Shown: positions 8,374 through 17,652, numbered from the stretch's first letter. The stretch is 64,000 nt of DNA from Selenomonadales bacterium (GCA_029975165.1 JARKPR010000085.1:143033-207032), one strand, 5' to 3'. The notes: generated by a model not told the origin, from the letters alone. Numbers and translations are program-made.

Positions 8374-8769
8374 GTGGAAAAACGGCTGGAAAGAACGGAA
8401 CATAACGATGTCGGTTCGATTCGGATCGCCGACGAGGTCGTGGGCATAGTCGCCGGCATGGCGGCCACCGAGGTTCCCGGGGTGGCCGGGATGAGCGGCG
8501 GCCTGGTGGGCGGCATCGCCGAGATGCTCGGCAAGCGCAATCTGTCCAAGGGTGTGAAAGTCGAGGTCGGCGAACGGGAGGCGGCCGTCGACCTGTTCAT
8601 CATCGCCGAATACGGCGTGCGCATCCCCGACGTAGCCCTCCAGGTGCAAGAAAATGTCAAGCGGGCCATAGAATCCATGACCGGCCTCGAGGTCGTCGAA
8701 GTCAACATCCACGTCCAAGGGGTGGGCTTTGCCGCCGAAGCCAAGGACGAAGATGTCCGCGTCCGTTAG
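8374..8769 (+). CDS. Asp23/Gls24 family envelope stress response protein
   Basis: A 131-residue Asp23-family protein, orthologous by position to B. subtilis YqhY (between spoIIIA and nusB). It has the family segments IRIADEVVGIVAGMAATEVPGVAGM and VEVGEREAAVDLFIIAEYG. Asp23 proteins are membrane-associated through AmaP, and YqhY has been linked to control of fatty acid synthesis in Bacillus. Start is the GTG at 8374 after GAAGAAGGGAGAG. The amaP gene follows 12 nt later, so the two probably act together. Confidence 0.93.
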   Translation: MEKRLERTEHNDVGSIRIADEVVGIVAGMAATEVPGVAGMSGGLVGGIAEMLGKRNLSKGVKVEVGEREAAVDLFIIAEYGVRIPDVALQVQENVKRAIESMTGLEVVEVNIHVQGVGFAAEAKDEDVRVR

Positions 8770-8781
8770 AAAGGAGTAGCC

Positions 8782-9321
8782 ATGGGGATTTTTGACCGGA
8801 TAATCCTTTCCATCTATACGCTCCTGCTCGCCTTTTTGTCGCTGGGCGTCATCCTCATTTCCCTCCGCCTCATTTCTTTGGAGCAGGTGTGGACAAGCAT
8901 TTCCCTCATCTACGGGCAGTGGGAGGCCGGGCTGGTGGCCGCCGTCTTCCTGCTCGTCAGCATCAGGCTCCTTCTGGCCGGCCTGCGGTCGCGGCGCAAC
9001 GGCAGCGCCATCGTCCACCACAACGAGATGGGCGACATCCACATTTCCCTCGACGCCATCGAAAACCTCGTCGAGAAGGCGGCCCGCCACGTGCGCGGCG
9101 TGCGAGGCGTCAAGGTCGTGGCCAGCCACTCGCCCGCCGGCCTCACGATGCGCCTCAAGGCCGTCATCAGTCCTGAAAGCAATATCCCCACCGTCACCGC
9201 CGAGATCCAGCAGCGGGTGAACGATTACGTCAAGAACACCGTCGGCGTCGAACTTACCGACATGCATATCCTGGTCGAAAATATCGCCAACGACTTCAAA
9301 TCCAAGCACCGGGTAGAGTAG
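8782..9321 (+). CDS. amaP: Alkaline shock response membrane anchor protein AmaP
   Basis: A 179-residue protein with two N-terminal membrane helices (~residues 8-30 and 50-70), then a soluble Asp23-like domain. In Staphylococcus AmaP anchors Asp23 at the membrane. The adjacent asp23-like gene 12 nt upstream and the DUF2273 gene 10 nt downstream make the standard triad. ATG start after AAAGGAGTAGCC. The ending DMHILVENIAND with a basic tail fits the family. Confidence 0.9.
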   Translation: MGIFDRIILSIYTLLLAFLSLGVILISLRLISLEQVWTSISLIYGQWEAGLVAAVFLLVSIRLLLAGLRSRRNGSAIVHHNEMGDIHISLDAIENLVEKAARHVRGVRGVKVVASHSPAGLTMRLKAVISPESNIPTVTAEIQQRVNDYVKNTVGVELTDMHILVENIANDFKSKHRVE

Positions 9322-9331
9322 GAGGGACGCC

Positions 9332-9559
9332 ATGGACCGCGAATTGCTCGAGGAAATCTGGCAGCACCACAGCGGCAAGATCGTCGGCGTGGCGATCGGC
9401 TTCATCCTGGGGGTCCTCGTCATCACCTTCGGGTTCTTTCAGACGCTGTTCGTCCTGCTGTGCGTGATCGCCGGCTACGTGGTCGGCAAACGCATCGACG
9501 AAAAAGAAGATATCATGGACATTCTGGACAAGCTATTACCGCCGGGCTACCACAGGTAA
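9332..9559 (+). CDS. DUF2273 small membrane protein
   Basis: A 75-residue protein with one long hydrophobic region (~residues 15-50) and a charged C-terminal tail, KRIDEKEDIMDILDKLLPPG. It matches the DUF2273 proteins usually encoded with amaP and asp23. Function is unknown but probably connected to membrane anchoring of Asp23 proteins. ATG start after GGAGGGACGCC, 10 nt after amaP and 18 nt before nusB. Confidence 0.85.
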   Translation: MDRELLEEIWQHHSGKIVGVAIGFILGVLVITFGFFQTLFVLLCVIAGYVVGKRIDEKEDIMDILDKLLPPGYHR

Positions 9560-9577
9560 AGAAGCGGAGGACGAAGC

Positions 9578-9991
9578 ATGAGCCGCAGGAAGGCCAGGGA
9601 GATGGCCCTGCAAACACTCTATCAACTGGATTTCAACGCCACCGAGCCCGAGCAGGCGTTGGCCTCCGCGCTGGACGAGGCGGGCGACGTGGACGTGAAA
9701 ACGCGCGATTACGCCTGGACGCTGGTCGACGGGGCGACGGCCAACCGCGCCGCCATCGACGCGATCATCGGCGGCCTGTCGACGGAATGGAAGCTCGACC
9801 GCATGGCCAGCGTCGACCGCAACATCGCCCGCATCGCCGTTTACGAGATGCGGTTCGGCAGCGAGCCGCTCACCCCTGGCGTCGTCATCAACGAGGCGGT
9901 CGAACTGGCGAAGACCTTCGGCACGGAGGAATCGGGCCGCTTCGTCAACGGTATCCTCGGCTCGCTGGTCAAGAACAAGGGGACGACATGA
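9578..9991 (+). CDS. nusB: Transcription antitermination factor NusB
   Basis: A 137-residue all-helical RNA-binding protein that, with NusE (S10), joins the rRNA antitermination complex at boxA. N-terminal RRKAREMALQTLYQLDF and the C-terminal block TPGVVINEAVELAKTFGTEESGRFVNGILGSL are diagnostic. ATG start after AAGCGGAGGACGAAGC. Its stop overlaps the next ATG (ATGA), coupling it to the TsaD-like gene. Confidence 0.97.
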   Translation: MSRRKAREMALQTLYQLDFNATEPEQALASALDEAGDVDVKTRDYAWTLVDGATANRAAIDAIIGGLSTEWKLDRMASVDRNIARIAVYEMRFGSEPLTPGVVINEAVELAKTFGTEESGRFVNGILGSLVKNKGTT

Positions 9992-10959
9992 GCCTGTTTC
10001 TTGGCCTCGACACGAGCTGCTACACCACTTCGGTCGCGCTGCTGGACGGGGACGGGCGGCTGGTGGCCGACGAGCGCCGCCCGTTGGTCGTAAAACCGGG
10101 CGGACGGGGACTGGCCCAGGCCGAAATGGTCTTCCAGCATACCCGCCACCTGCCGGAGCTGTTCGCCGCCGCCGTGGCCAAAGCCGGCGGGCCGTTCGCT
10201 CTCTCCGCCGTCGCCGCGTCGACGCAGCCCCGGCCGCGGCCGGAATCGTATATGCCCGCTTTCCTGGTAGGGGCAGGCTATGCCCGGGTCATCGCCGCGG
10301 CACAGGCCGTGCCTTTTGTTTCTCTCAGCCACCAGGAGGGCCATATCCTCGCCGGCGCGTGGTCGGCGGGCGGGCCGGCCGACGGGCGTTTCCTGGCCGT
10401 CCACGCCTCGGGCGGCACGACTGAGGTCGCTCTGGTGGCGCGCGGCGCCGCCGGTCTGACGGTGGCAATCGCCGGCGGCACGGACGATATCGCCGCCGGG
10501 CAGTTCATCGACCGCATCGGCGTGGCCCTCGGACTGCCTTTTCCCGCCGGCCCGCATTTGGAGGAACTCGCCCGCGGCGGCGAGGCCGAGCCCGCGCCTA
10601 TCCCCGTTGCCGTAAAGGGCGACCGGACCAGCTTCGCCGGGCCGGAAACGCAGGCCCGGCGCCTTTTGGACAGGGGTGCGGCCCCGGCGGCGGTCGCGGC
10701 CGGCGTGCAGGCCTGCGTGGCCGATTCGCTCGCCGGGCTGTGCCGGGCGGCGCTCGCCGCCACCGGTGCCGGCGCCATCCTGTTCGTGGGCGGCGTGCTG
10801 GCCAACGGCTACATCCGCCGCCGGGTGACCGCCGCCCTCGGCGACCACGCCCGCCTTTACTGCCCCGCGCCCCGTTACAGCGGCGACAACGCCGTCGGCG
10901 CGGCCTGCTTCGCCTTGTCCGCCGGCACCACCGCCGCCGCCCGCGCATATGATACATAA
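9988..10959 (+). CDS. TsaD/Kae1-like glycoprotease-family protein (paralogue)
   Basis: A 323-residue ASKHA-fold protein related to TsaD, the catalytic subunit for tRNA t6A formation, but shorter and more divergent. N-terminal LGLDTSCYTTSVALLD and the metal-site histidines H115 and H119 (HQEGH) are kept, as are ASGGTTEVALV and VGGVLANGYIRRR near the C-terminus. It is probably not the housekeeping TsaD, because family members in this post-nusB position are a separate clade in Clostridia and Negativicutes (recalled, not checked). The start is the ATG at 9988 overlapping nusB. Substrate unknown. Confidence 0.8.
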   Translation: MSLFLGLDTSCYTTSVALLDGDGRLVADERRPLVVKPGGRGLAQAEMVFQHTRHLPELFAAAVAKAGGPFALSAVAASTQPRPRPESYMPAFLVGAGYARVIAAAQAVPFVSLSHQEGHILAGAWSAGGPADGRFLAVHASGGTTEVALVARGAAGLTVAIAGGTDDIAAGQFIDRIGVALGLPFPAGPHLEELARGGEAEPAPIPVAVKGDRTSFAGPETQARRLLDRGAAPAAVAAGVQACVADSLAGLCRAALAATGAGAILFVGGVLANGYIRRRVTAALGDHARLYCPAPRYSGDNAVGAACFALSAGTTAAARAYDT

Positions 10960-10983
10960 AAACATGCGGCGGAGGTGGCGGCG

Positions 10984-11121
10984 ATGTTGGTGTACATTCT
11001 GGGCGGCGCGGTGGTCGGGGCGGTCCTCGGGCATCTCGTGCCGCCGGGTTCGCTGTTCTGGTTCGCGGTCGGCGCCGTCAGCGGCGCGCTGGTGCAGCGC
11101 TTCTGGGGCCGCCGCTTCTGA
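10984..11121 (+). CDS. Small membrane protein, 45 residues
   Basis: An ORF too short for routine calling: ATG at 10984 after GCGGAGGTGGCGGCG, stop TGA at 11119-11121. It encodes a hydrophobic peptide with small-residue spacing (GGAVVGAVLG and FAVGAVSGALV), that is, two glycine-zipper-like helices, and a basic RFWGRRF end. It lies 24 nt after the TsaD-like gene and before xseA. Function unknown. The ribosome site and membrane-like composition support it, but homology could not be checked. Confidence 0.6.
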   Translation: MLVYILGGAVVGAVLGHLVPPGSLFWFAVGAVSGALVQRFWGRRF

Positions 11122-11146
11122 TCGCCGGCCCCGGACTTGTTTTTTT

Positions 11147-11175
11147 TTGCACCGCTATTGTATCATTAATATTAG
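11147..11175 (+). promoter_or_regulatory. Candidate promoter for xseA-xseB-ispA
   Basis: TTGCAC (11147-11152), 17 nt, TATTAG (11170-11175), 25 nt upstream of the xseA start in a short AT-rich gap. Four of six matches in each box. Confidence 0.35.
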
Positions 11176-11199
11176 TGAGAATAACCGGCAGGTGAGAGT

Positions 11200-12441
11200 G
11201 TGAACATACTGAGCGTCGGGGCGGTCACCCGCTACATCAGGGCGCTGTTCGACCAGGACGGGACGCTGGCGGACGTGCTGGTCCGCGGCGAGATATCTAA
11301 CTTCAAGCGCCATTATTCCGGCCACTGCTATTTCACCCTCAAGGACAGCGAGGCGACGCTGCGGGCGGTGATGTTCCGCGGCCGGGCCCAGCTGGTGCGC
11401 TTCGAGCCCAAGGACGGCATGAAGGTCGTCGCCGGCGGGCAAATCTCGGTCTTCGAGCGGGACGGGCAGTACCAGCTGTACGTCGATCAGCTCATCCCCG
11501 AGGGGGTCGGCGAGCTCAGCCTGGCTTTCGCCCAGCTCAAGGACAAGCTGGCGGCCGAGGGACTGTTCGACGACGACCGCAAACGGCCGCTGCCGCTGCT
11601 GCCCGGCGCCGTGGGCATCGTCACCTCGCCGACCGGCGCGGCGGTGCGGGACGTCATCACCGTCGCCAAGCGCCGCCATCCCGGCGTACAGCTCATCCTC
11701 GTCCCCGTCCAAGTCCAGGGACCGGAAGCGCCGGGCCAGATCGTCCAGGCGATCAAAACGCTCAATCGCCTGCGGCAGACCGACGTCATCATCGTCGGCC
11801 GCGGCGGCGGCAGTATGGAAGAGCTGTGGGCCTTCAACGACGAGGCCGTCGTGCGGGCTATTGCCGCCTCGGCGATCCCGGTGGTGTCGGCGGTCGGCCA
11901 CCAGACGGACTACACGCTGGCCGATTTCGCCGCCGACCGCCGGGCGGCCACGCCGTCGCAGGCGGCCGAGCTGGTCGTCCCCGACGTCCGCGAGCTGGAC
12001 AAGTATGTGCGGACGCTGAGCGGCATGCTCGAGACCCATGCCCGCGGCCTGCTGGCCGCCGGCCGCCGCCGCCTCGACCAGTGCCTGGCCAGCAGGCTGT
12101 TCGCGAAGCCGGAGCTGCTGTTCGCCGTCAAGCGGCAGACGGTCGACATTTATATCCAGCGCCTCGAACAGGCCCTGCGGACGACGGTGACCGCCAGGCA
12201 GCACCGTTTCCGGGTGGCGGCGGAAAAGCTGGCGATGCTCGACCCGCTGGCCGTGCTGGCCAGAGGCTACAGCATCACCCGCACCCCCGACGGCCGGGTG
12301 GTGCGCCGGGCGGCGGGGGTCGAGGCCGGGCAGTTCCTGGAGGTCGTGCTCGGACAGGGCCGACTGGATGTGCAGGTAATTTGGGCGGAGGAGGAATACG
12401 ACAGTGGCAAAAAAGGCCCGCGCGCAGGACGTATGTTTTGA
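11200..12441 (+). CDS. xseA: Exodeoxyribonuclease VII large subunit
   Basis: Catalytic subunit of exonuclease VII, which degrades single-stranded DNA from both ends into short oligonucleotides. 413 residues. An OB-fold N-terminal domain (~1-100) starts with SVGAVTRYIRALFDQD and includes GEISNFKRHYSGHCYFTLKD. The catalytic domain includes TSPTGAAVRD, GRGGGSMEELWAFNDE and SAVGHQTDYTLADFAADRRAATPSQAAE. Start is the GTG at 11200 after GGCAGGTGAGA. It overlaps xseB by 38 nt. Confidence 0.97.
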   Translation: MNILSVGAVTRYIRALFDQDGTLADVLVRGEISNFKRHYSGHCYFTLKDSEATLRAVMFRGRAQLVRFEPKDGMKVVAGGQISVFERDGQYQLYVDQLIPEGVGELSLAFAQLKDKLAAEGLFDDDRKRPLPLLPGAVGIVTSPTGAAVRDVITVAKRRHPGVQLILVPVQVQGPEAPGQIVQAIKTLNRLRQTDVIIVGRGGGSMEELWAFNDEAVVRAIAASAIPVVSAVGHQTDYTLADFAADRRAATPSQAAELVVPDVRELDKYVRTLSGMLETHARGLLAAGRRRLDQCLASRLFAKPELLFAVKRQTVDIYIQRLEQALRTTVTARQHRFRVAAEKLAMLDPLAVLARGYSITRTPDGRVVRRAAGVEAGQFLEVVLGQGRLDVQVIWAEEEYDSGKKGPRAGRMF

Positions 12442-12661
12442 GGACGCGCTAGGCAAATTAGAAACGATCGTGAAAGAATTGGAAAAGGGCGAGCTGCCGC
12501 TGGAGGAAGCCCTGGGCAAGTTCGCCGAGGGGGTCGGCCTGTCGCAGGTCTGCCTGGTCAAGCTCAGCACGGCCGAGCAGGCCGTCGACAAGATAATCCG
12601 CGAGGAAAAAGGCCAGCTCGCCGAATACCCGCTCAAGATCCAGGAGGAGGAAAAATGCTGA
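12404..12661 (+). CDS. xseB: Exodeoxyribonuclease VII small subunit
   Basis: An 85-residue helical subunit that binds several copies to XseA. The FEDALGKLETIVKELEKGELPLEEALGKFAEGV block is the family signature. The GTG at 12404 follows GGAGGAGG. It lies inside the end of xseA (38-nt overlap) and its stop overlaps the ispA start, consistent with tight coupling of the three genes. Confidence 0.96.
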   Translation: MAKKARAQDVCFEDALGKLETIVKELEKGELPLEEALGKFAEGVGLSQVCLVKLSTAEQAVDKIIREEKGQLAEYPLKIQEEEKC

Positions 12662-13527
12662 AGGAATACCGCCGCCGCCAGGTCGCCCTCGTCGACCGGG
12701 CGCTCGACGAAATGCTCGCGCCGGCCTACCCGCCGGTCATCTACGAAGCGATGCGCTACAGCTTATTTGCCGGCGGCAAGAGATTGCGCCCCATCCTGCT
12801 GATGGCGGCGGCCGACGCCGCCGGGAGCGACGGCGCAAAATACCTCCACGTCGCCTGTGGCCTGGAGATGATCCACACCTATTCGCTCATCCACGACGAC
12901 CTGCCGGCCATGGACGACGACGACTACCGGCGGGGCAAGCTCACCAACCACAAGGTCTACGGCGACGGCATGGCCGTTCTGGCCGGCGACGGCCTGCTCA
13001 CGGCCGCGTTCGAAGCCATGCTCGGCCAACCGGACGTAGAGGCGGCCACGCTCGTGGCCGTCGTGCGCGAAGTGGCCGCTGCCGCCGGCGCCGCCGGCAT
13101 GGTCGGCGGTCAGGCGGTCGACCTGCAGTCGGCCGGGCGGGAGATCGACGGCGACACCCTCAAATACATGCACCGCGCCAAGACGGGGGCGCTGTTCCGG
13201 GCCGCCATCCGGGCCGGCGCCATGCTGGCCGGCGCTTCCGCCGCCAAGCTCGCCGCCCTGACCGAGTACGCCGAGCAGTTCGGCCTCGCCTTCCAGATCA
13301 CCGACGACATCCTCGACGTCGCCGGCGACGCGGCCAAGATCGGCAAACCGGTCGGCAGCGACGAGAAAAACCGCAAAGCCACGTACGTTTCCCTCTACTC
13401 GCTGGCTGAAGCCCGGCAGATGGCCGGCGTCGCCGTGGCCGCCGCCCTCGCCGCCCTCGAGGGCTTCGGACCGGAGGCCGGAGTGCTGCGGGAATTGGTG
13501 GACTATCTTCTCGCCCGAGACAGTTAA
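12655..13527 (+). CDS. ispA: Polyprenyl (farnesyl) diphosphate synthase
   Basis: A 290-residue trans-isoprenyl diphosphate synthase that condenses IPP with DMAPP/GPP to give FPP. It shows FAGGKRLRPIL, the first Asp-rich motif DDLPAMDDDD, and the second motif DDILD. The position xseB-ispA-dxs is the standard Firmicute arrangement and places isoprenoid chain elongation beside the first MEP pathway enzyme. ATG at 12655 after AGGAGGAGG, overlapping xseB by 7 nt. Confidence 0.95.
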   Translation: MLKEYRRRQVALVDRALDEMLAPAYPPVIYEAMRYSLFAGGKRLRPILLMAAADAAGSDGAKYLHVACGLEMIHTYSLIHDDLPAMDDDDYRRGKLTNHKVYGDGMAVLAGDGLLTAAFEAMLGQPDVEAATLVAVVREVAAAAGAAGMVGGQAVDLQSAGREIDGDTLKYMHRAKTGALFRAAIRAGAMLAGASAAKLAALTEYAEQFGLAFQITDDILDVAGDAAKIGKPVGSDEKNRKATYVSLYSLAEARQMAGVAVAAALAALEGFGPEAGVLRELVDYLLARDS

Positions 13528-13536
13528 GGTGGTGTT

Positions 13537-13992
13537 ATGGCCGAACTGATCGCCGCCGTGGGGCGGAACATCGTGCTGATGTCCGCCCTCACCGCCTGGT
13601 TTAGCGCCCAGGTGCTGAAAACAATCACATCCTACTGGAAGCATCGCGAGTTCCGGGCCGAGCGGCTGGTCGGCGCCGGCGGCATGCCCAGTTCCCACAC
13701 CTCGCTCGTCGTCGCCTTGACGTCGGCGGTGGCCTTCCACGACGGCGTCGCCTCGCCGCTGTTCGCGGTCAGTTCCGTGCTGGCCGGCATCGTCATGTAC
13801 GACGCCGCCGGCGTACGGCGGGCCGCCGGCAAGCAGGCCAAGGTGATCAACAAACTCGTCCGCGAGATGCGGGTCGAACATACCGTCAAAGACAACCGGC
13901 TGAAGGAACTGCTCGGCCACACGCCGCTGGAGGTCCTCGCCGGCGCGCTGCTGGGCTTCGTCGTCGCCTATCTGTTCAACAGATTTTTCTGA
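13537..13992 (+). CDS. Divergent PAP2 family membrane protein
   Basis: A 151-residue protein of the DUF212/divergent PAP2 family (YuiD in Bacillus). It has several membrane segments and the conserved GAGGMPSSHTSLVVAL block with Ser-His, reminiscent of the PAP2 phosphatase motif, plus YDAAGVRRAAGKQAKVIN. A lipid or prenyl diphosphate phosphatase role is possible given its place between ispA and dxs, but this is inference. ATG start 10 nt after ispA behind AAGGTGGTGTT. Confidence 0.9.
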   Translation: MAELIAAVGRNIVLMSALTAWFSAQVLKTITSYWKHREFRAERLVGAGGMPSSHTSLVVALTSAVAFHDGVASPLFAVSSVLAGIVMYDAAGVRRAAGKQAKVINKLVREMRVEHTVKDNRLKELLGHTPLEVLAGALLGFVVAYLFNRFF

Positions 13993-14010
13993 TGGCGGAC
14001 AGCCATTTTA

Positions 14011-14019
14011 TGCTATAAT
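14011..14019 (+). promoter_or_regulatory. Extended -10 promoter for dxs
   Basis: TGC-TATAAT, a perfect extended -10, about 54 nt before the chosen dxs start. No good -35. Its position argues against the upstream GTG at 14031 as start, because that codon would lie almost at the transcript 5' end. Confidence 0.55.
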
Positions 14020-14072
14020 AATAAAGTGGCGTGCGTAATTATACGTTTTTGTCGGAAAGAGAGGTCTTCCAG

Positions 14073-15959
14073 TTGGAAAGCATTCTGGAAACGATCAAGA
14101 GCCCCGCAGACCTGAGAACGCTGTCGCTGCCGCAAATGGAAAAGCTCGCCGGAGAAATCCGCGGGCTTCTTATACATACAGTCTCGCAAACCGGCGGCCA
14201 CCTGGCGCCCAATCTCGGCGTGGTCGAGCTCACCATCGCCCTCCACCGCGTGTTCGACAGCCCGCGCGACCGGATCGTCTGGGACGTCGGCCACCAGGCC
14301 TACGTCCACAAGATTCTCACTGGCCGGCGGCAACGGTTCGCCACCCTCCGCCAGCTGGGCGGCATCAGCGGCTTCCCGAAGCGCGAGGAAAGCGAGCATG
14401 ACGCCTTCGGCGTCGGCCATTCCTCCACGTCGATCTCCGCCGCCCTCGGCATCGTCCTCGCGCGGGACATCAACAAGGAAAAACACAAGGTCGTGGCCGT
14501 GATCGGCGACGGCTCGCTCACCGGCGGCCAGGCTTACGAGGCCCTCAATTACGCCGGCCACCTGGAAAGGGACCTGACCGTCATTCTCAACGACAACGAA
14601 ATGTCCATCGACCGCAATGTCGGCGCGATGTCGGAATATCTCTCCAAGCTGCGCACCGACCCGGCCTACTACCGGATGAAGCGGGACGTCGAGTATCTCC
14701 TGAAACGCATCCCCGCCATCGGCGAACGGGTAGCCAGCACGGTGGAGAGGCTGAAGGACGGCCTCAAATACCTCGTTGTGCCCGGGATGCTCTTCGAGGA
14801 ACTGGGCTTTACCTACATCGGCCCCATCGACGGCCACAACCTCGCCGCGCTTATCGACGTGCTGCAGAAGAGCAAACCCATGGCGGGACCGGTGCTCATC
14901 CACGTCATAACCCGCAAAGGCAAGGGCTACGGCCCGGCCGAGAGCAACGCCGACAAGTTCCACGGCGTCGGCCCGTTCCGCGTCGAATCGGGCGAGATCG
15001 TCAAGAACGGCAACAAGCCCTCATACACCGCCGTCTTCGGCGATGCCATGATCGCGGTCGCCGAACAAGACCCCGACGTCATCGCCATCACCGCCGCCAT
15101 GCCGGAAGGCACGGGCCTCAAGCAGTTCGCCGCCCGCTTCCCGGGGCGCTTCTTCGACGTCGGCATCGCCGAGCCCAACGCCGTCACCATGGCCGCCGGC
15201 CTGGCTGCTGCGGGGAAGAAGCCGGTCGTCGCCATTTACTCGACCTTCTTGCAGCGGGCCTACGACCAGGTCATCCACGACGTCTGCCTGCAGAGGCTGC
15301 CGGTCGTGTTCGCCATCGACCGCGCCGGCATCGTCGGCGAAGACGGGCCTACCCACCAGGGGGTCTTCGACTGTTCCTACCTGCGCAGCATCCCCGGCCT
15401 CACCATCATGGCCCCCAAGGACGAAAACGAACTGCGCCACATGCTTTATACGGCCATCAACCTCGACGGCCCCGCAGCCATCCGCTACCCGCGCGGCTGC
15501 GGCCTCGGCGCGGACACCGGCGAACAACTGCGCGCCATCGAGATCGGCAGGGGCGAAGAACTGCGCGCCGGCAAGGACGTCGCCCTGCTGGCGGCGGGCG
15601 TCATGGCCGACCCGTGCCTCGCGGCCAGCGACCTGCTGGCGCGCAACGGCATCCGGGCCGGCGTCGTCAACGCCCGCTTCATCAAACCCCTCGACGAAAA
15701 CCTCATCCGCCGCCTGGCCCGGGATGTGGGCGTCATCGTCACCGTCGAAGACAACGCGCTGGCCGGCGGCTTCGGCTCGGCCGTCCTCGAATACGTCAAC
15801 GCCGCCAATCTCAACTGGGTAAAAATCTTCCGCATCGGCCTGCCCGACAAATTCATCGAGCACGGCACGCGCCCCCAGCTCCTCGCCAGGTACGGCCTCA
15901 CCGGCGAAGGCATCGCCGCCGTCGTCGCGTCCTTCATGCAGCGGTTCGGGGTAAAATGA
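14073..15959 (+). CDS. dxs: 1-deoxy-D-xylulose-5-phosphate synthase
   Basis: Thiamine-diphosphate enzyme that condenses pyruvate and glyceraldehyde 3-phosphate, the first step of the MEP isoprenoid pathway. About 628 residues, the normal length. Motifs include [13 protein letters not shown], the ThDP-binding [18 protein letters not shown] with the NDNEMSID continuation, and the transketolase-type [19 protein letters not shown] chose the TTG at 14073 after AAAGAGAGG, because it starts right at the family N-terminus ([14 protein letters not shown]); an in-frame GTG at 14031 is the alternative. The stop overlaps tlyA. Confidence 0.95.
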   Translation: MESILETIKSPADLRTLSLPQMEKLAGEIRGLLIHTVSQTGGHLAPNLGVVELTIALHRVFDSPRDRIVWDVGHQAYVHKILTGRRQRFATLRQLGGISGFPKREESEHDAFGVGHSSTSISAALGIVLARDINKEKHKVVAVIGDGSLTGGQAYEALNYAGHLERDLTVILNDNEMSIDRNVGAMSEYLSKLRTDPAYYRMKRDVEYLLKRIPAIGERVASTVERLKDGLKYLVVPGMLFEELGFTYIGPIDGHNLAALIDVLQKSKPMAGPVLIHVITRKGKGYGPAESNADKFHGVGPFRVESGEIVKNGNKPSYTAVFGDAMIAVAEQDPDVIAITAAMPEGTGLKQFAARFPGRFFDVGIAEPNAVTMAAGLAAAGKKPVVAIYSTFLQRAYDQVIHDVCLQRLPVVFAIDRAGIVGEDGPTHQGVFDCSYLRSIPGLTIMAPKDENELRHMLYTAINLDGPAAIRYPRGCGLGADTGEQLRAIEIGRGEELRAGKDVALLAAGVMADPCLAASDLLARNGIRAGVVNARFIKPLDENLIRRLARDVGVIVTVEDNALAGGFGSAVLEYVNAANLNWVKIFRIGLPDKFIEHGTRPQLLARYGLTGEGIAAVVASFMQRFGVK

Positions 15960-16762
15960 TGGCCAAGGAACGCCTCGACACGCTGCTGGTGCAGCTGGGG
16001 CTGGCGGCCAGCCGGGAGAGGGCCAAGGCCATGATAATGGCCGGACAGGTCTTCGTCGACGGCCGCAGGACGGACAAGGCGGGAACGCCGGTCGAAGCGA
16101 CGGCCGCCGTAACCGTCAGCGGCCGCGACATCGGCTACGTCAGCCGTGGCGGCCTCAAGCTGGCCAAAGCATTGCAGGTGTTCGGCATCGACCTCGCCGG
16201 CAAAACGGTCGCCGACATCGGCGCCTCCACCGGCGGCTTCACCGACTGCGCCCTGCAAAACGGCGCCGCCAAGGTCTATGCCATCGACGTCGGCTACGGG
16301 CAATTAGCCTGGTCGCTCAGGACCGACCCGCGGGTGGTCAACATGGAGCGCACCAACATCCGCGCCGTAACGCCGGCTGACATCGGCGAGCCGCTGGCCT
16401 TCGCGACCGTCGACGTAGCCTTCATCTCCCTTACGAAAGTGCTGCCGGTCGTCAGGACGCTGCTTGCTCCGGAAGGCGAAGCGGTGACGCTCGTCAAGCC
16501 GCAGTTCGAGGCCGGCCGTGAGAAGGTCGGCAAGCGCGGCGTCGTGAAAGATGCCGGCGTGCACCGCGAAGTCATCGGCCGCGTGCTCGAGGCGGCCCGC
16601 GAGGCGGGGTTCGTCCCGGCCGGGCTTACATATTCACCGGTCAAGGGACCGGAAGGCAATATCGAATACCTGTTGTATCTGCAAATTGCCGCCGCAGGGC
16701 AAGGCGTAGACGATGCGGCCGTCGCGGCGACGGTGGCCGCCGCCCACGCCGCCCTGGGCTGA
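15956..16762 (+). CDS. tlyA: TlyA family rRNA 2'-O-ribose methyltransferase / S4-domain protein
   Basis: A 268-residue protein: an S4 RNA-binding domain (~1-65, with [31 protein letters not shown]) followed by an FtsJ-like SAM methyltransferase domain with the [18 protein letters not shown] motif. TlyA of Mycobacterium methylates 16S and 23S rRNA; the Bacillus counterpart is YqxC. ATG codons at 15956 and 15959 are both possible; both overlap the dxs stop. Usual neighbours dxs and nadK support the assignment. Confidence 0.93.
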   Translation: MMAKERLDTLLVQLGLAASRERAKAMIMAGQVFVDGRRTDKAGTPVEATAAVTVSGRDIGYVSRGGLKLAKALQVFGIDLAGKTVADIGASTGGFTDCALQNGAAKVYAIDVGYGQLAWSLRTDPRVVNMERTNIRAVTPADIGEPLAFATVDVAFISLTKVLPVVRTLLAPEGEAVTLVKPQFEAGREKVGKRGVVKDAGVHREVIGRVLEAAREAGFVPAGLTYSPVKGPEGNIEYLLYLQIAAAGQGVDDAAVAATVAAAHAALG

Positions 16763-16782
16763 TGAATGGGGAGAGAGACCCG

Positions 16783-17652
16783 TTGTTGACCATCGGCATA
16801 TTCCCGAACACCAAGAAAGAAAACGTCGGCGCCGTGCTCGGCCGGCTTGTCCGGCACTGCAAGGAAAATAACATTCCCGTCCTCATGCCTGTGGAGGCGG
16901 CCAGGGAGATGAACTACCCCGACCTCGGCCGCGAACAGGAGGCGCTCAAGGAGGAAATCACCCTCGCCATAACCCTGGGGGGCGACGGGACGCTCATCAG
17001 CGCCGTCCGCGAGATCGCTCCGGCCGGCGTCCCTGTCTGCGGCGTCAACATGGGCCAGCTCGGCTTCCTCACCGAAGTGGAGCTGCCCGACCTGAACGGG
17101 GCCATCGACAAACTCAGCCGCGGCGAATACGACATCGAAGAACGGCTGATGCTCGAAGCCGTCGTCCGGCGCGGCGACCAGCAGATCCATCTATCCTCGG
17201 CCGTCAACGAGGTCGTGGTCACTAAAGGCGGCTTTTCGCGCCTCCTCAGGCTGAGGGTGTTCGTCGACGGCGAGCTGACCGCCCGTTACCCGGCGGACGG
17301 CATCATCGTCGCCACTCCCACCGGCTCCACCGGCTACTCGCTGTCGGCCGGCGGGCCGGTCGTCAACCCCAACCTCAAAGTCATCCTCCTGACGCCCATC
17401 TGCCCCCACACGCTGCACGCCCGCTCCCTCATCGTCTCCGAGAAGGAAGAGATCAAGGTCACCATGCAGGCCACCCACGACGACATCGTCATGACGACGG
17501 ACGGCCAGATGGCCTACAGCCTGCGCCCCGACGACATCGTCGTCGTCAGGCGCTCTCCTTACCGAGCGAGCTTCGTCCGCCTCAGCGGGCGGAGCTATAC
17601 GCAGGCGCTGCGCACCAAGCTGTGGCGGGACGCTATCAATGACAATAGCTAA
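16783..17652 (+). CDS. nadK: NAD kinase
   Basis: Phosphorylates NAD to NADP. About 289 residues. It shows the GGDGT motif in LGGDGTLISAVREIA, the second motif TPTGSTGYSLSAGGP, and NEVVVTKGGFSRLL. I place the start at the TTG at 16783, 10 nt after GGGGAG, giving the usual LTIGIFPNTKKE N-terminus. An in-frame ATG at 16762 overlaps the tlyA stop but has no visible ribosome site. The end overlaps the next gene by 14 nt. Confidence 0.95.
   Translation: MLTIGIFPNTKKENVGAVLGRLVRHCKENNIPVLMPVEAAREMNYPDLGREQEALKEEITLAITLGGDGTLISAVREIAPAGVPVCGVNMGQLGFLTEVELPDLNGAIDKLSRGEYDIEERLMLEAVVRRGDQQIHLSSAVNEVVVTKGGFSRLLRLRVFVDGELTARYPADGIIVATPTGSTGYSLSAGGPVVNPNLKVILLTPICPHTLHARSLIVSEKEEIKVTMQATHDDIVMTTDGQMAYSLRPDDIVVVRRSPYRASFVRLSGRSYTQALRTKLWRDAINDNS

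Noticed and set aside
8233..9426. 397-residue minus-strand ORF over asp23-amaP
   Set aside because: Antisense shadow; crosses the sigma-A promoter and terminator.
11155..12636. 493-residue minus-strand ORF opposite xseA
   Set aside because: Antisense of xseA/xseB; high-GC open frame.
14031..14072. GTG at 14031 as the dxs start
   Set aside because: Only about 12 nt after the -10 element and without a ribosome site; TTG 14073 fits better.
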